37,382 nt of DNA, taken from assembly GCA_002715985.1 (NCBI GenBank), contig PBAO01000019.1, positions 40,434 to 77,815 of the forward strand. Direction: 5' to 3'. The DNA is from Lysobacterales bacterium. Its GTDB lineage: Bacteria; Pseudomonadota; Gammaproteobacteria; Nevskiales; Salinisphaeraceae. The notes below the pieces were generated by a model. The model was not told where the DNA came from. It ran no database searches and saw only the letters and a program-made list of their open reading frames with translations. How positions within the stretch are numbered: the first letter of the stretch is position 1; each line of letters opens with the position of its first letter. Made by a program: the position numbers and the translations under genes. This document shows, one piece after another, positions 25,010 to 32,748 of the stretch.

Positions 25010-25874
25010 GAACTGTCTCTCCTGTCGCGGTGGCTGCGGCCCGACCAGTCAGGCGGTCAATGAATACCGTGGCGGCCAACAGATCGGCCGCCCCACCCGG
25101 CGACGCGCGATAGCCGGTGAGTGTGTGATCCAGATCCGCCAGTGCCGCGCGCCCGGCGGGTGTGGCCGTGCCGCCCGCGGCCAGCACGCCGCGGGCGCCG
25201 GCCTGCATGGCAGCCAGCCCGCGCGGGCCGGCACGGTGCAGCACACAGGTATCATCCAGCACGGCCATGAGGGCCGCCAGCGCATCCAGGCGTGCGGTCT
25301 GCTCACAGCCGGTCGCCTCTCGGACGCGCTGCAATACGGGGAGTGCGTGCTCGATGACCGGCCGAAAACCTTCAGCGGCGATCTGGCGCGCGCCGGCCGC
25401 GCCGTAGCGGGTGATCGCCTGTTTGCCGTTTGACACCCGCGTGGGATCGAGGCCCGGATCATCGATGGCCGCGATGCGCGCGCTGTCAGCGGCAAGCCGC
25501 TCGGCCTGCCATTCGCGCGCCGGCCGGGCCGCGGCGGCTGCAGTAAGCAGGCCCAGGCACCAGATTGCCCCGCGATGGGTGTTCACCCCGCCGGTCGCCA
25601 GCAGCATGGCGGCCTCGGCCTCGCGCCCCAGCAGGCCCAGCCGGGCCCGCAGCGATACCGCATCACCCGGCAGGGCGCCGGCCTCGGCGATCGCCAGAAA
25701 CCCCGGATGCAAGGCCCGAATCGAGGCCTGCATGGTCGTGTAATCCATATCGTGATGGACGCCTGCCCCGCGACGATCGATCAGCCCGGGCTTGGGCGTC
25801 AGATCCAGCTCGGCAGTCAGCGCCTCGCCCACTAGGCCCGCCAGCCAGGCCGGCTTGTCATGCATATCGTCCAT
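24990..25874 (-). CDS. mdcB: Triphosphoribosyl-dephospho-CoA synthase MdcB
   Basis: A 294-residue enzyme that condenses ATP and dephospho-CoA to 2'-(5''-triphosphoribosyl)-3'-dephospho-CoA, the precursor of the MdcC prosthetic group. It belongs to the CitG/MdcB family, seen in ELDLTPKPGLIDRRGAGVHH followed by DMD, and in LLATGGVNTHRGAIWCLGLL. The ATG at 25874 shares one base with the mdcA stop codon (TGATG); an ATG three codons later is a second option. The frame is open further upstream but there overlaps mdcA without conservation. Confidence 0.93.
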   Translation of the reverse strand: MDDMHDKPAWLAGLVGEALTAELDLTPKPGLIDRRGAGVHHDMDYTTMQASIRALHPGFLAIAEAGALPGDAVSLRARLGLLGREAEAAMLLATGGVNTHRGAIWCLGLLTAAAAARPAREWQAERLAADSARIAAIDDPGLDPTRVSNGKQAITRYGAAGARQIAAEGFRPVIEHALPVLQRVREATGCEQTARLDALAALMAVLDDTCVLHRAGPRGLAAMQAGARGVLAAGGTATPAGRAALADLDHTLTGYRASPGGAADLLAATVFIDRLTGRAAATATGETVHADAIV

Positions 25875-27532
25875 CACCAGCTCCGAAACCGCGGCGGCGG
25901 GGTGTAGAGCCCGCCGGACCAGTCGACCAGATCGGCGATGCTGGAGGCGGCCAGCTGGCTGCGCGTGGCCTCGGCCCGCGAGACCCCGAGATCGGCCGGC
26001 CATTGGACCTTGCCGGCCTCGCGCAGGCGCTTCGTCTGGCCCGGATCGGCCGATCGGCCCAGCGGGGTGACGCCGGCCACCGCCGCGATCATCGCACGCC
26101 GTTCTTCAATCGATTCCGCCCTGTAGAGATAGGCGATGCCTTCCTCGGTGAGCAGGTGCGTGGTGTCGTCGCCATAGACCATGACCGGCGGTACTGCCAG
26201 GTTGGCTTTCTGGGCCACGGTGACCGCATCCAGCTCGTCGACGAAGGTGGGCACCAGACCGGCCTGAAAGGTCTCGACCATCTGCACGACCAGCTTGCGC
26301 CCGCGCGCCAGCGGGTCATTGTCATCGGCCATATCGGCCCAGGCCGGTGTCGCGTGGCGCCGCCCGCGCGCGTCACTGCCCAGGTTGGGCGCGCCGCCGA
26401 AGCCGGAGACGCGCGAGGTGGTCACGGTCGAGGAATTGCCGTCCGGGTCGATCTGCAAGGTCGCGCCGATGAACATATCGGCAGCGTACTGGCCGGCCAG
26501 CTGGCAGAAGGCCCGATTGGAGCGCAGGCTACCGTCGTGGCCGGTGAAGAAGACATCGCCCCGCGCGGCCACGTAGTTCTCCATGCCCAGCTCGGTGCCG
26601 AAGCAATGCACGGACTCGACCCAGCCGGATTCGATGGCCGGGATGAGCGTGGGATGCGGGTTGAGCACCCAGTTCTTGGCGATCTTGCCTTTAAGGCCCA
26701 GTTTTTCGCCGTAGGTCGGCAACAGCAACTCGATGGCCGCGGTGTTGAAGCCGATGCCGTGGTTGAGTGAGGCCACGCCGTGCTCGGCATAGATGCCCTT
26801 GATGGCCATCATCGCCATGAAGATCTGTACGTCGGTGATATGACGCGGGTCGCGCGTGAACAAGGGCTCGATATAGAACGGCTGGTCGGCCTCGACCACG
26901 ATATCCACCCAGGAACCGGGAATATCCACCCGGTCCAGCCCGGTGACATCCTCAACAATCTCGTTGGCCTGGGCGATGACGATACCGCCGGAAAACGCGG
27001 CCGCCTCGACCAGGGCCGGTGTGTCCTCGGTGGACGGCCCGGTATACAGATTGCCCGCGCGATCGGCCTTGAAAGCGGCGGTCAGCACCACCTTGGGAAT
27101 CAGATCGACGAACAGGCGCGCATAGAGCTCGATATAGGTATGGATGGCCCCGACCGCGATCGTGCCATCCATCATGAGTTGGCCGATGCGATGGCTCTGG
27201 GTGCCGGAAAACGCGAAGTCCAGCTTCTTGGCGATGCCTTTCTCGAACACCGCCAGATGCTCGGGCCGGCCGACGCTGGGCTGGATCATGTGCAGGTCGT
27301 TGACCCGCGCCGGATCAAGATCGGCCAGGGCACGCGAGAGAAAATCGGCCTGTTTCTGGTTGTTGCCTTCGGCGATCACCCGGTCGCCGGATGCGATGCA
27401 GCCATAGAGCACATCGCTGATCGCCGCGCGATCCACGATCTTGTCGTTGAGCAGATGGGCGACTGTCGAGAGACGACGCTGTTTTTCCGCGGCACGGGTG
27501 TTCCACTGGCGCGGTGTTTGGGTCTGACTCAT
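25874..27532 (-). CDS. mdcA: Malonate decarboxylase alpha subunit MdcA
   Basis: A 552-residue acetyl-S-ACP:malonate ACP transferase that moves the carrier thioester between acetyl and malonyl. Conserved blocks include DRVIAEGNNQKQADFLSRAL, FSGTQSHRIGQLMMDGTIAV, GWVESVHCFGTELGMENYVA and the C-terminal LYTPPPRFRSW. The length equals that of known MdcA proteins (about 550). It is the first gene of mdcABCDEGH, and 105 bases separate its ATG from that of the divergent regulator mdcR. Its stop codon overlaps the start of mdcB by one base. Confidence 0.96.
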   Translation of the reverse strand: MSQTQTPRQWNTRAAEKQRRLSTVAHLLNDKIVDRAAISDVLYGCIASGDRVIAEGNNQKQADFLSRALADLDPARVNDLHMIQPSVGRPEHLAVFEKGIAKKLDFAFSGTQSHRIGQLMMDGTIAVGAIHTYIELYARLFVDLIPKVVLTAAFKADRAGNLYTGPSTEDTPALVEAAAFSGGIVIAQANEIVEDVTGLDRVDIPGSWVDIVVEADQPFYIEPLFTRDPRHITDVQIFMAMMAIKGIYAEHGVASLNHGIGFNTAAIELLLPTYGEKLGLKGKIAKNWVLNPHPTLIPAIESGWVESVHCFGTELGMENYVAARGDVFFTGHDGSLRSNRAFCQLAGQYAADMFIGATLQIDPDGNSSTVTTSRVSGFGGAPNLGSDARGRRHATPAWADMADDNDPLARGRKLVVQMVETFQAGLVPTFVDELDAVTVAQKANLAVPPVMVYGDDTTHLLTEEGIAYLYRAESIEERRAMIAAVAGVTPLGRSADPGQTKRLREAGKVQWPADLGVSRAEATRSQLAASSIADLVDWSGGLYTPPPRFRSW

Positions 27533-27561
27533 GCGCGATGTCCGTTTCGGGCTCTTGATGC

Positions 27562-27590
27562 AAGTTAGAATCGCCGCGGCTGACGATCAA
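27562..27590 (-). promoter_or_regulatory. Candidate mdcA promoter
   Basis: On the minus strand, TTGATC (27590-27585) and TAACTT (27567-27562) are separated by exactly 17 bases, a moderate sigma-70 match about 30 bases before the mdcA ATG. The region also holds the inverted pair CTTGAT (27554-27559) and ATCAAG (27590-27595), and the small palindrome CTTG-ATG-CAAG (27554-27564). These are candidate binding half-sites for the divergently encoded LysR regulator. Confidence 0.35.
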
Positions 27591-27637
27591 TCAAGCTGTC
27601 GTTGGCTTTATTAACATCAGGCGAACAGGACAGGCCC

Positions 27638-28606
27638 ATGCGCGGTGCCGACGAAATCACCCTGCGCAAGCTAGAAATCTTTCTGGCGTTCATGCGCGAA
27701 CAGAACCTGGCCCGGGCCGCGGAGACGCTGGGCGTGTCCAGCGTGTCGGTGCACAAGGCGATCCATTCCCTGGAAGCCGCGGTCGGCGCGCCGCTGTTCG
27801 CCCATCGTGGACGCACCCTGCGGCCCCTGGCCTCGGCCGAAGTGCTGGCTCGCCATGGCCAGGACATCATCGACGGGATCCAGCGCAGCGTGGATGCCAC
27901 ACGGCAGGCCGCGGGCATCGCCCCGCGCACGTTCCGTATCGGCTCGCTGTATTCGCTGACGATATCGCTGGTGCCGCGCATCATCACCGCCGTGCAGGCC
28001 GCGCTTCCCGGCTGCGATATCGAGCTGGTGCTGGGCTCCAACGCCACGCTGGAGGACCAACTGGCCGCCGGCGAGATCGATGCCGCACTCATTTGCACTC
28101 ACGAGCTGACCCGCAGCCATGCCCGCGCGGTGGTCGATCTGTTCGAGGACGAGATCTATCTGGTCACACCGGCCGAGCGTGGCACGGCCCGGCGTGACAG
28201 CCCCAGACGCGAGCCTGTCGATCTGGCCGATCATCGCGATACGCCCTTCGTGGTGCTCTCGCAGGAGTTTTCCAGCGGGCGCGATTCGTATCGTATGTTT
28301 CAGACCGCAGGCATCACCCCGAGGGTGGCTTTGCGGGCCAACGATATCTTTTCCCTGTCGGGCCTGGTGCGCGGCAACGTGGGCTATGCCCTGCTTCCGG
28401 GGCGCATCGCCGAGCTGTATCCCGGGGCCCTGGCTTTTCAGCGGGTACGCCGGGCCCAGTCAGTATCCCAGCACGTTGGCCTTTGCCACCTGGCATCGCG
28501 CACCGAGGACGAATCCATCGGTGCGCTGATCGCGGCCGCTCGTGAGATCGTGAGCTCCATGGTCGATAGCGACGGCCGCCTGGCGATCGGGGCCGGGCGC
28601 GGCTAG
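27638..28606 (+). CDS. mdcR: LysR-type regulator of malonate utilisation MdcR
   Basis: A 322-residue LysR-family transcription factor. The N-terminal helix-turn-helix covers about residues 8-65 (TLRKLEIFLAFMREQNLARA, then ETLGVSSVSVHKAIHSLE). The pattern LRKLEIFLAFM...VSVHKAIHSLE is close to known MdcR proteins. The C-terminal periplasmic-binding-like domain, starting near TFRIGSLYSLTISLVP, would sense malonate or a derivative. The ATG at 27638, with AGGA about eight bases upstream, is preferred over a TTG at 27602. It diverges from mdcA, the classic arrangement for activation of mdc genes, and its stop codon lies only 4 bases from the converging end of madM. Confidence 0.93.
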   Translation: MRGADEITLRKLEIFLAFMREQNLARAAETLGVSSVSVHKAIHSLEAAVGAPLFAHRGRTLRPLASAEVLARHGQDIIDGIQRSVDATRQAAGIAPRTFRIGSLYSLTISLVPRIITAVQAALPGCDIELVLGSNATLEDQLAAGEIDAALICTHELTRSHARAVVDLFEDEIYLVTPAERGTARRDSPRREPVDLADHRDTPFVVLSQEFSSGRDSYRMFQTAGITPRVALRANDIFSLSGLVRGNVGYALLPGRIAELYPGALAFQRVRRAQSVSQHVGLCHLASRTEDESIGALIAAAREIVSSMVDSDGRLAIGAGRG

Positions 28607-28610
28607 CGCA

Positions 28611-29378
28611 TCAGCCGCCCAGAATCGAGCGCACCACGAGATAGAAGATCGACGGCCCCAGCAGACAGCCGAAACCGGTATAGAAGGTGGCCGTCATCGC
28701 CCCGTAAGGCACCAGGCGTGCATCGGTGGCGGCCAGCCCGGCGGCCACGCCGCTGGTCGTGCCCATCATGCCGCCAAATACGAGCGCGGCCGAGGGGTTG
28801 TTGAGCTGGATCTGCTTGGCGACGACCGGCGTAAAGATCATCACCGAGATGGATTTCACCAGCCCGATGGCGATCGAGAGTGCGATGAGATCCGAGCCGG
28901 CACCGATGGCGGTCCCCGTGACCGGGCCCACGATATAAGTCGCGGCCCCGGCGCCGATGGTCGTCACCGCCACCGGATCGGTATAACCGAAGGCGTAGGC
29001 GATGGCCGCCCCCGCCGTGAACGGCACGGCCAGCCCCGCGAACAGGGCGATGACACCGTTCATGCCCGCTTTTCTGAGCTCGGCCAGATCCACGCCGAAC
29101 GCCGTGGCCACGATCGCGAAATCGCGCAGCATCGAGCCGCCCATGATGCCAAGCCCGGAGAACAGCGCGATATCCGACAGCCCATCCGTTCCGCCGGTGG
29201 CCACCCCGCCGATATACGACAACAACAGGCCCGCGGCGATCGCGATCGCCGAGCCGTGGATACGCCCGCCGGTGAGATGGCGTGCGGCCAGATTGCAGAC
29301 CAGCATCAGCAGACCGATAAAGGCAAACGCCGCGATCAGACCGTTACTGTTCAAGACATCCAGAAAACGCTCAAGCAT
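28611..29378 (-). CDS. madM: Malonate transporter subunit MadM
   Basis: A 255-residue integral membrane protein with about eight hydrophobic segments, the large subunit of the two-component MadLM malonate:sodium-type symporter. Family features are the opening MLERFLDVLNSNGLIAAFAF and the glycine-rich segments GLGIMGGSMLRDFAIVATAF and VFGGMMGTTSGVAAGL. GAGGAT precedes the ATG, and the start overlaps the madL stop codon by 8 bases. The coupling ion is inferred from the family. Confidence 0.93.
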   Translation of the reverse strand: MLERFLDVLNSNGLIAAFAFIGLLMLVCNLAARHLTGGRIHGSAIAIAAGLLLSYIGGVATGGTDGLSDIALFSGLGIMGGSMLRDFAIVATAFGVDLAELRKAGMNGVIALFAGLAVPFTAGAAIAYAFGYTDPVAVTTIGAGAATYIVGPVTGTAIGAGSDLIALSIAIGLVKSISVMIFTPVVAKQIQLNNPSAALVFGGMMGTTSGVAAGLAATDARLVPYGAMTATFYTGFGCLLGPSIFYLVVRSILGG

Positions 29379-29784
29379 GACGATCCTCGCGAGTGGTCGA
29401 TTCCGGTGGGTCCAGGGGCTTGGCGTACTTGCCGCGGCCCAGTCGGGCGATCACAGGCACCAGGGCAAAACTGATGGCCACCACCACCAGCCCGCCGACG
29501 AGCGCGACCGGTCCGCCCGAGACCGCGCCCACCACGTTCTGACTGGCGGCCATGGCCACCACGATCGGGATATAGAGCGAGCTCCAGAACGACAGGCCGG
29601 CCTGGGCCCTGTCGTCGAAACAGCCCATGCGCTGCAGTTGATAGACACAGAAAACCAGCAACAGCATGGCGATACCCACACCGCCGACATCGGCATCGAT
29701 GCCCATGACCATGCCCAGCAACGTGCCCAGCAACTTGCCGACGAGCAGACAGGCGGCCAGCAGGGCCACACCGTAGATCACCAT
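29371..29784 (-). CDS. madL: Malonate transporter subunit MadL
   Basis: A 137-residue small membrane subunit with four hydrophobic segments. Typical MadL sequence includes GVALLAACLLVGKLLGTLLG, GMVMGIDADVGGVGIAMLLL and the basic tail after ALVPVIARLGRGKY. A perfect AAGGAGG ribosome site (29798-29792) lies seven bases before the ATG, the strongest in the window. It forms a two-gene unit with madM, transcribed toward mdcR. In Pseudomonas the equivalent genes lie downstream of mdcH, so the position here is a rearranged version of the cluster. Confidence 0.93.
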   Translation of the reverse strand: MVIYGVALLAACLLVGKLLGTLLGMVMGIDADVGGVGIAMLLLVFCVYQLQRMGCFDDRAQAGLSFWSSLYIPIVVAMAASQNVVGAVSGGPVALVGGLVVVAISFALVPVIARLGRGKYAKPLDPPESTTREDRHA

Positions 29785-29864
29785 TTTTGTCCCTCCTTGT
29801 TCTTGATTTATTGCCAGTCATGGGCGGCGCCGGGAGCAGCATCAACGAGCATCGCGTTAACGAA

Positions 29865-29881
29865 CTTAGCCTCGGCCTAAG
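29865..29881. repeat. Inverted repeat upstream of madL
   Basis: CTTAG (29865-29869) and CTAAG (29877-29881) flank CCTCGGC, giving a symmetrical TTAG-N7-CTAA motif. It contains a T-N11-A spacing as in many LysR-type boxes. It lies about 80-97 bases upstream of the madL ATG, a usual position for activator binding. The rest of the 294-base gap between madL and glk shows no gene. Confidence 0.3.
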
Positions 29882-30078
29882 CACCATCGGCTTTACGCGG
29901 CTTTGCAACGGCCGGGCTAAGACCAATGTCGGTCAGCCGGACCAGGCCTATCGCGCGTGGCCGGCCTGTTCGCGGGCAGCGCGTTCGGGCGTTCGCGCTG
30001 TTATCCTTTGCCCACGCAGGCGCTGTCGTCGTTGCCGATCGCAAGGCCTGCCCGGTTCGAATCGAAGAAAACGCGCCC

Positions 30079-31074
30079 ATGATTAATAAAGCTCGTGTCG
30101 GCCTGGCCGGCGATCCCGACAGTGCCTGGCGTCTGGTGGCCGATATCGGCGGCACCAGTGCCCGCTTTGCCCTGGCCGATGATTACGGGGCCCTGCAAGG
30201 CCACGAGACGTTGTCTTGCGAGGATTACGACGGGCCGGCCGAGGCTGCACGGGCTTATCTGTCCGGGCGCGACGTCAGCAGTATTCGCGAAGCGGCCTTC
30301 GCCGTGGCGACACCGGTCTACGCCGATCGGATCTCGTTCACCAACCGTGCGTCCTGGTCGTTTTCAGTCAGCGGCCTGGGCCAGCAGCTGGGCGTGACCC
30401 AGTGCCGGGTGATCAACGACTTCACGGCCCTGGCCCTCTCGATCCCGCGTCTGGATCGCGAATGGGTGGTACCGGTTTCAGAACACGGTCGGCGCACCGC
30501 CGACGCCCCGCTGGCGGTTATCGGGCCGGGCACCGGTCTCGGGGCGACCGGCGTGATACCCACCAAGCACGGCTGGCACGCGCTGGCCGGCGAAGGCGGG
30601 CACGCCACGCTTGCCCCGGCCGACGAGCGCGAAGTCGATCTGTTGGCGATCCTGACTCGCCAGTTCGGCCATGTCTCCAGCGAGCGTGTGCTGTCCGGCC
30701 CGGGGCTGGTGAATCTCTACAACGCCAACTGCGAGCTGAGCGGCGTGGCCGCTGACGATCTCGAGCCGGCCGATATCACCGAGCGTGCCCTGAGCGGTGA
30801 ATGCGATATCTGTGTCACGGTTGTCGATGATTTCTTTGCCATGCTGGGCACGGCCACGGGCAATCTCGTATTGACGCTGGGAGCGCGCGGCGGGGCTTAT
30901 ATCGGAGGCGGCATCGTCCCGCGGCTGGCCGAGCGTATCGGGAGCTCGCGTTTTCGTGAGCGCTTCGAGGCTCACGGTCGTCTATCCGATTATCTGGCCG
31001 ATGTGCCCTGCTATATGGTGACGGCGCCCTATCCCGCCCTGGAGGGCGCACTGGCCTCGTTGAGCTCGGTGTAG
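30079..31074 (+). CDS. glk: Glucokinase
   Basis: A 331-residue cytoplasmic ATP-dependent glucokinase of the bacterial Glk (ROK-unrelated, E. coli) type. The phosphate loop is ADIGGTSARFAL (21-32). Catalytic Asp114 is in VINDFTALAL, the second phosphate motif is GPGTGLGATGV (149-159), and the glucose-binding block is GEGGHATLAP (171-180). The frame extends to 29926, but the conserved region starts just after the ATG at 30079; its ribosome site is weak. It has its own terminator and lies 250 bases upstream of the glucose-type ABC transporter genes, so it probably phosphorylates the glucose they import. Confidence 0.95.
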   Translation: MINKARVGLAGDPDSAWRLVADIGGTSARFALADDYGALQGHETLSCEDYDGPAEAARAYLSGRDVSSIREAAFAVATPVYADRISFTNRASWSFSVSGLGQQLGVTQCRVINDFTALALSIPRLDREWVVPVSEHGRRTADAPLAVIGPGTGLGATGVIPTKHGWHALAGEGGHATLAPADEREVDLLAILTRQFGHVSSERVLSGPGLVNLYNANCELSGVAADDLEPADITERALSGECDICVTVVDDFFAMLGTATGNLVLTLGARGGAYIGGGIVPRLAERIGSSRFRERFEAHGRLSDYLADVPCYMVTAPYPALEGALASLSSV

Positions 31075-31103
31075 TCGACCCGGGACAACGTGTCTTCACC
31101 CGT

Positions 31104-31133
31104 ACCCGGTCGCTTCTGCGGCCGGGTTTTTTT
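31104..31133 (+). terminator. Intrinsic terminator of glk
   Basis: ACCCGGTCGC (31104-31113) pairs with GCGGCCGGGT (31118-31127), a 10-bp stem with one G-T pair and a TTCT loop, followed by six T residues (31128-31133). Confidence 0.9.
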
Positions 31134-31163
31134 GTGTCTGAGAACCCCGTCATCGCAGGTTTT

Positions 31164-31192
31164 TTGCTGGAACCGGTTCCTTTTTATTAGAC
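31164..31192 (+). promoter_or_regulatory. Candidate promoter and operator of the glucose ABC transporter genes
   Basis: The perfect palindrome GGAACCGGTTCC (31169-31180) is preceded by T and followed by a T run. Its AACCGGTT core is the type bound by LacI-family repressors. It sits between a possible -35 TTGCTG (31164-31169) and a possible -10, TTAGAC at 31187-31192 (17-base spacer) or TATTAG at 31185-31190. A second small inverted repeat, CGCAA (31223-31227) and TTGCG (31231-31235), follows in the leader, which would be about 125 bases. Confidence 0.45.
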
Positions 31193-31324
31193 CTTTGTTC
31201 CGTTGTCTTGGCTGAATTTTTTCGCAAAGCTTGCGCAAATGCGCTGACACACAGCGTATCGACTCGCACAACACAGACCGCGTGGCCGACCGGATGATCG
31301 CGCGGGCGCAAGGGGGAAAGCGCC

Positions 31325-32617
31325 ATGAGACAGACACAATGGGCCGTGCGCGGCGTGCAACTGGGGGCAGCCGTCGTGGCCCTGTCGATCGGCGCGGCCG
31401 CACACGCCGCCCCTGAGAAAGGCACGATCAGCGTGTTGAACTGGTGGACTTCGGGCTCCGAAGCCAAATCCATGCACGTACTGCAGAACATGCTGGCCGA
31501 GGATGGCTACAAGATGATCAACAACGCGGTCTCCGGCGGGGGCGGCTCGAACGCCCGCACCGTGCTGAAATCGCGTATCCAGTCCAACAACATTCCGGGC
31601 GCGGCCCAGATCAAGGGCCCGGAGATCCAGCAATGGTGCAAGGCCGGCCTGGCGATGAGCATCGACAAGGTGGCCGCCGACCAGAACTGGGCCGAGATCC
31701 TGCCCGGCCCGGTGGCCCAGGGCATGCAGTGCGACGGTCATTTCGTGGCCGTACCGTTCAACCTGCACCGTATCAACTGGGTCTGGATCAACAAGTCGGC
31801 GATGAAAAAAGCCGGTGCGGCCATGCCCACCGACTGGAACTCGTTCGTTGCCGCCCTCGAAAAGCTCAAGGCGGCCGGCATCACACCGATCGCCGGGGGC
31901 GGCGATACCTGGCAGGTGGCGACCGAATTCGATGCCGTGGCCCTGGCGACCGGCGGGGCGGATTTCTATCGCAAGGCCTTCGTGGCCCTGGACGAGGACG
32001 CGCTGTCCGGGCCCAAGATGGTCAAGTCACTCGAGCGGCTACGCACGCTTCAGCGTTATGAGGACCCCAACGGCCAGGGCCTGTCCTGGAACCACGACAC
32101 GGGGCTCGTGGTGAAAGGCGAGGCCGGCATGCAGATCATGGGCGACTGGGCCAAGGGCGAGATCACCAACGCCGGAGCCACGCCGGGCGACGAAATCGCC
32201 TGCATGGCCCTGCCGGGCGAGCATTCCGGCTTCATCTACAACGCGGACTCGTTCGAGATGTTCAAGAACTCGAACTCGGACAAGGCCGCGCAGTATGCCT
32301 TTGCCCGCACGGCACTCTCGCCGGCCTTTCAACGCAAGTTCAATATGGCCAAGGGGTCGATCCCCGTGCGCCAGGGTGTCTCGCTCGAGGGCTTTGATGC
32401 CTGTGCACAAAAAGCCCAGACCGCGTTCGAAGCGGCCGTGGACAACAACGCTCTGGTGCCCAGCTTTTCGCAGGACATGGCCGAGAACGGCGCGGTCAAG
32501 GGGGCACTGTTCGATGTGATCGCCAGGTTCTATAACGACAAGGACATGAGCGCCGAAGACGCTGCGGCCCAGATGGCCAGCCAGGCCCAACAGGCGCAGA
32601 TGATGTCGCAGCTCTAG
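31325..32617 (+). CDS. gtsA: Glucose/mannose-type ABC transporter substrate-binding protein
   Basis: A 430-residue periplasmic binding protein of ABC family 1 (CUT1). The signal peptide spans residues 1-28, cleaved after AHA. The mature protein begins with the CUT1 pattern ISVLNWWTSGSEAKSMHVL. Later blocks are PFNLHRINWVWINKSAMKKA and GMQIMGDWAKGEI, as in the Pseudomonas glucose-binding protein GtsA. Glucose is the likely ligand given glk, edd and eda next door, though mannose or other hexoses are possible. A GGGGGA ribosome site precedes the ATG. A hairpin 14 bases after the stop codon separates it from the permease genes. Confidence 0.92.
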   Translation: MRQTQWAVRGVQLGAAVVALSIGAAAHAAPEKGTISVLNWWTSGSEAKSMHVLQNMLAEDGYKMINNAVSGGGGSNARTVLKSRIQSNNIPGAAQIKGPEIQQWCKAGLAMSIDKVAADQNWAEILPGPVAQGMQCDGHFVAVPFNLHRINWVWINKSAMKKAGAAMPTDWNSFVAALEKLKAAGITPIAGGGDTWQVATEFDAVALATGGADFYRKAFVALDEDALSGPKMVKSLERLRTLQRYEDPNGQGLSWNHDTGLVVKGEAGMQIMGDWAKGEITNAGATPGDEIACMALPGEHSGFIYNADSFEMFKNSNSDKAAQYAFARTALSPAFQRKFNMAKGSIPVRQGVSLEGFDACAQKAQTAFEAAVDNNALVPSFSQDMAENGAVKGALFDVIARFYNDKDMSAEDAAAQMASQAQQAQMMSQL

Positions 32618-32630
32618 GACGCGCGGTCGT

Positions 32631-32657
32631 GCCGGCATTTCCTGACGAGATGCCGGC
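32631..32657 (+). repeat. Hairpin between binding-protein and permease genes
   Basis: GCCGGCAT (32631-32638) and ATGCCGGC (32650-32657) form a perfect 8-bp stem with an 11-base loop just after the gtsA stop codon. No T tract follows. Its position fits an mRNA 3'-end stabiliser or partial terminator that keeps the binding protein in excess over the permease, as known for malE-malF type operons. Confidence 0.5.
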
Positions 32658-32748
32658 GTGCGGCCGGCTCGTGCCCGCAGGCGTCCCGCCGTCGGGATAC
32701 CCCGTGGCGGAACTCTCCACGCCTTCCTTGTCTATCGAGGTCTATTGA

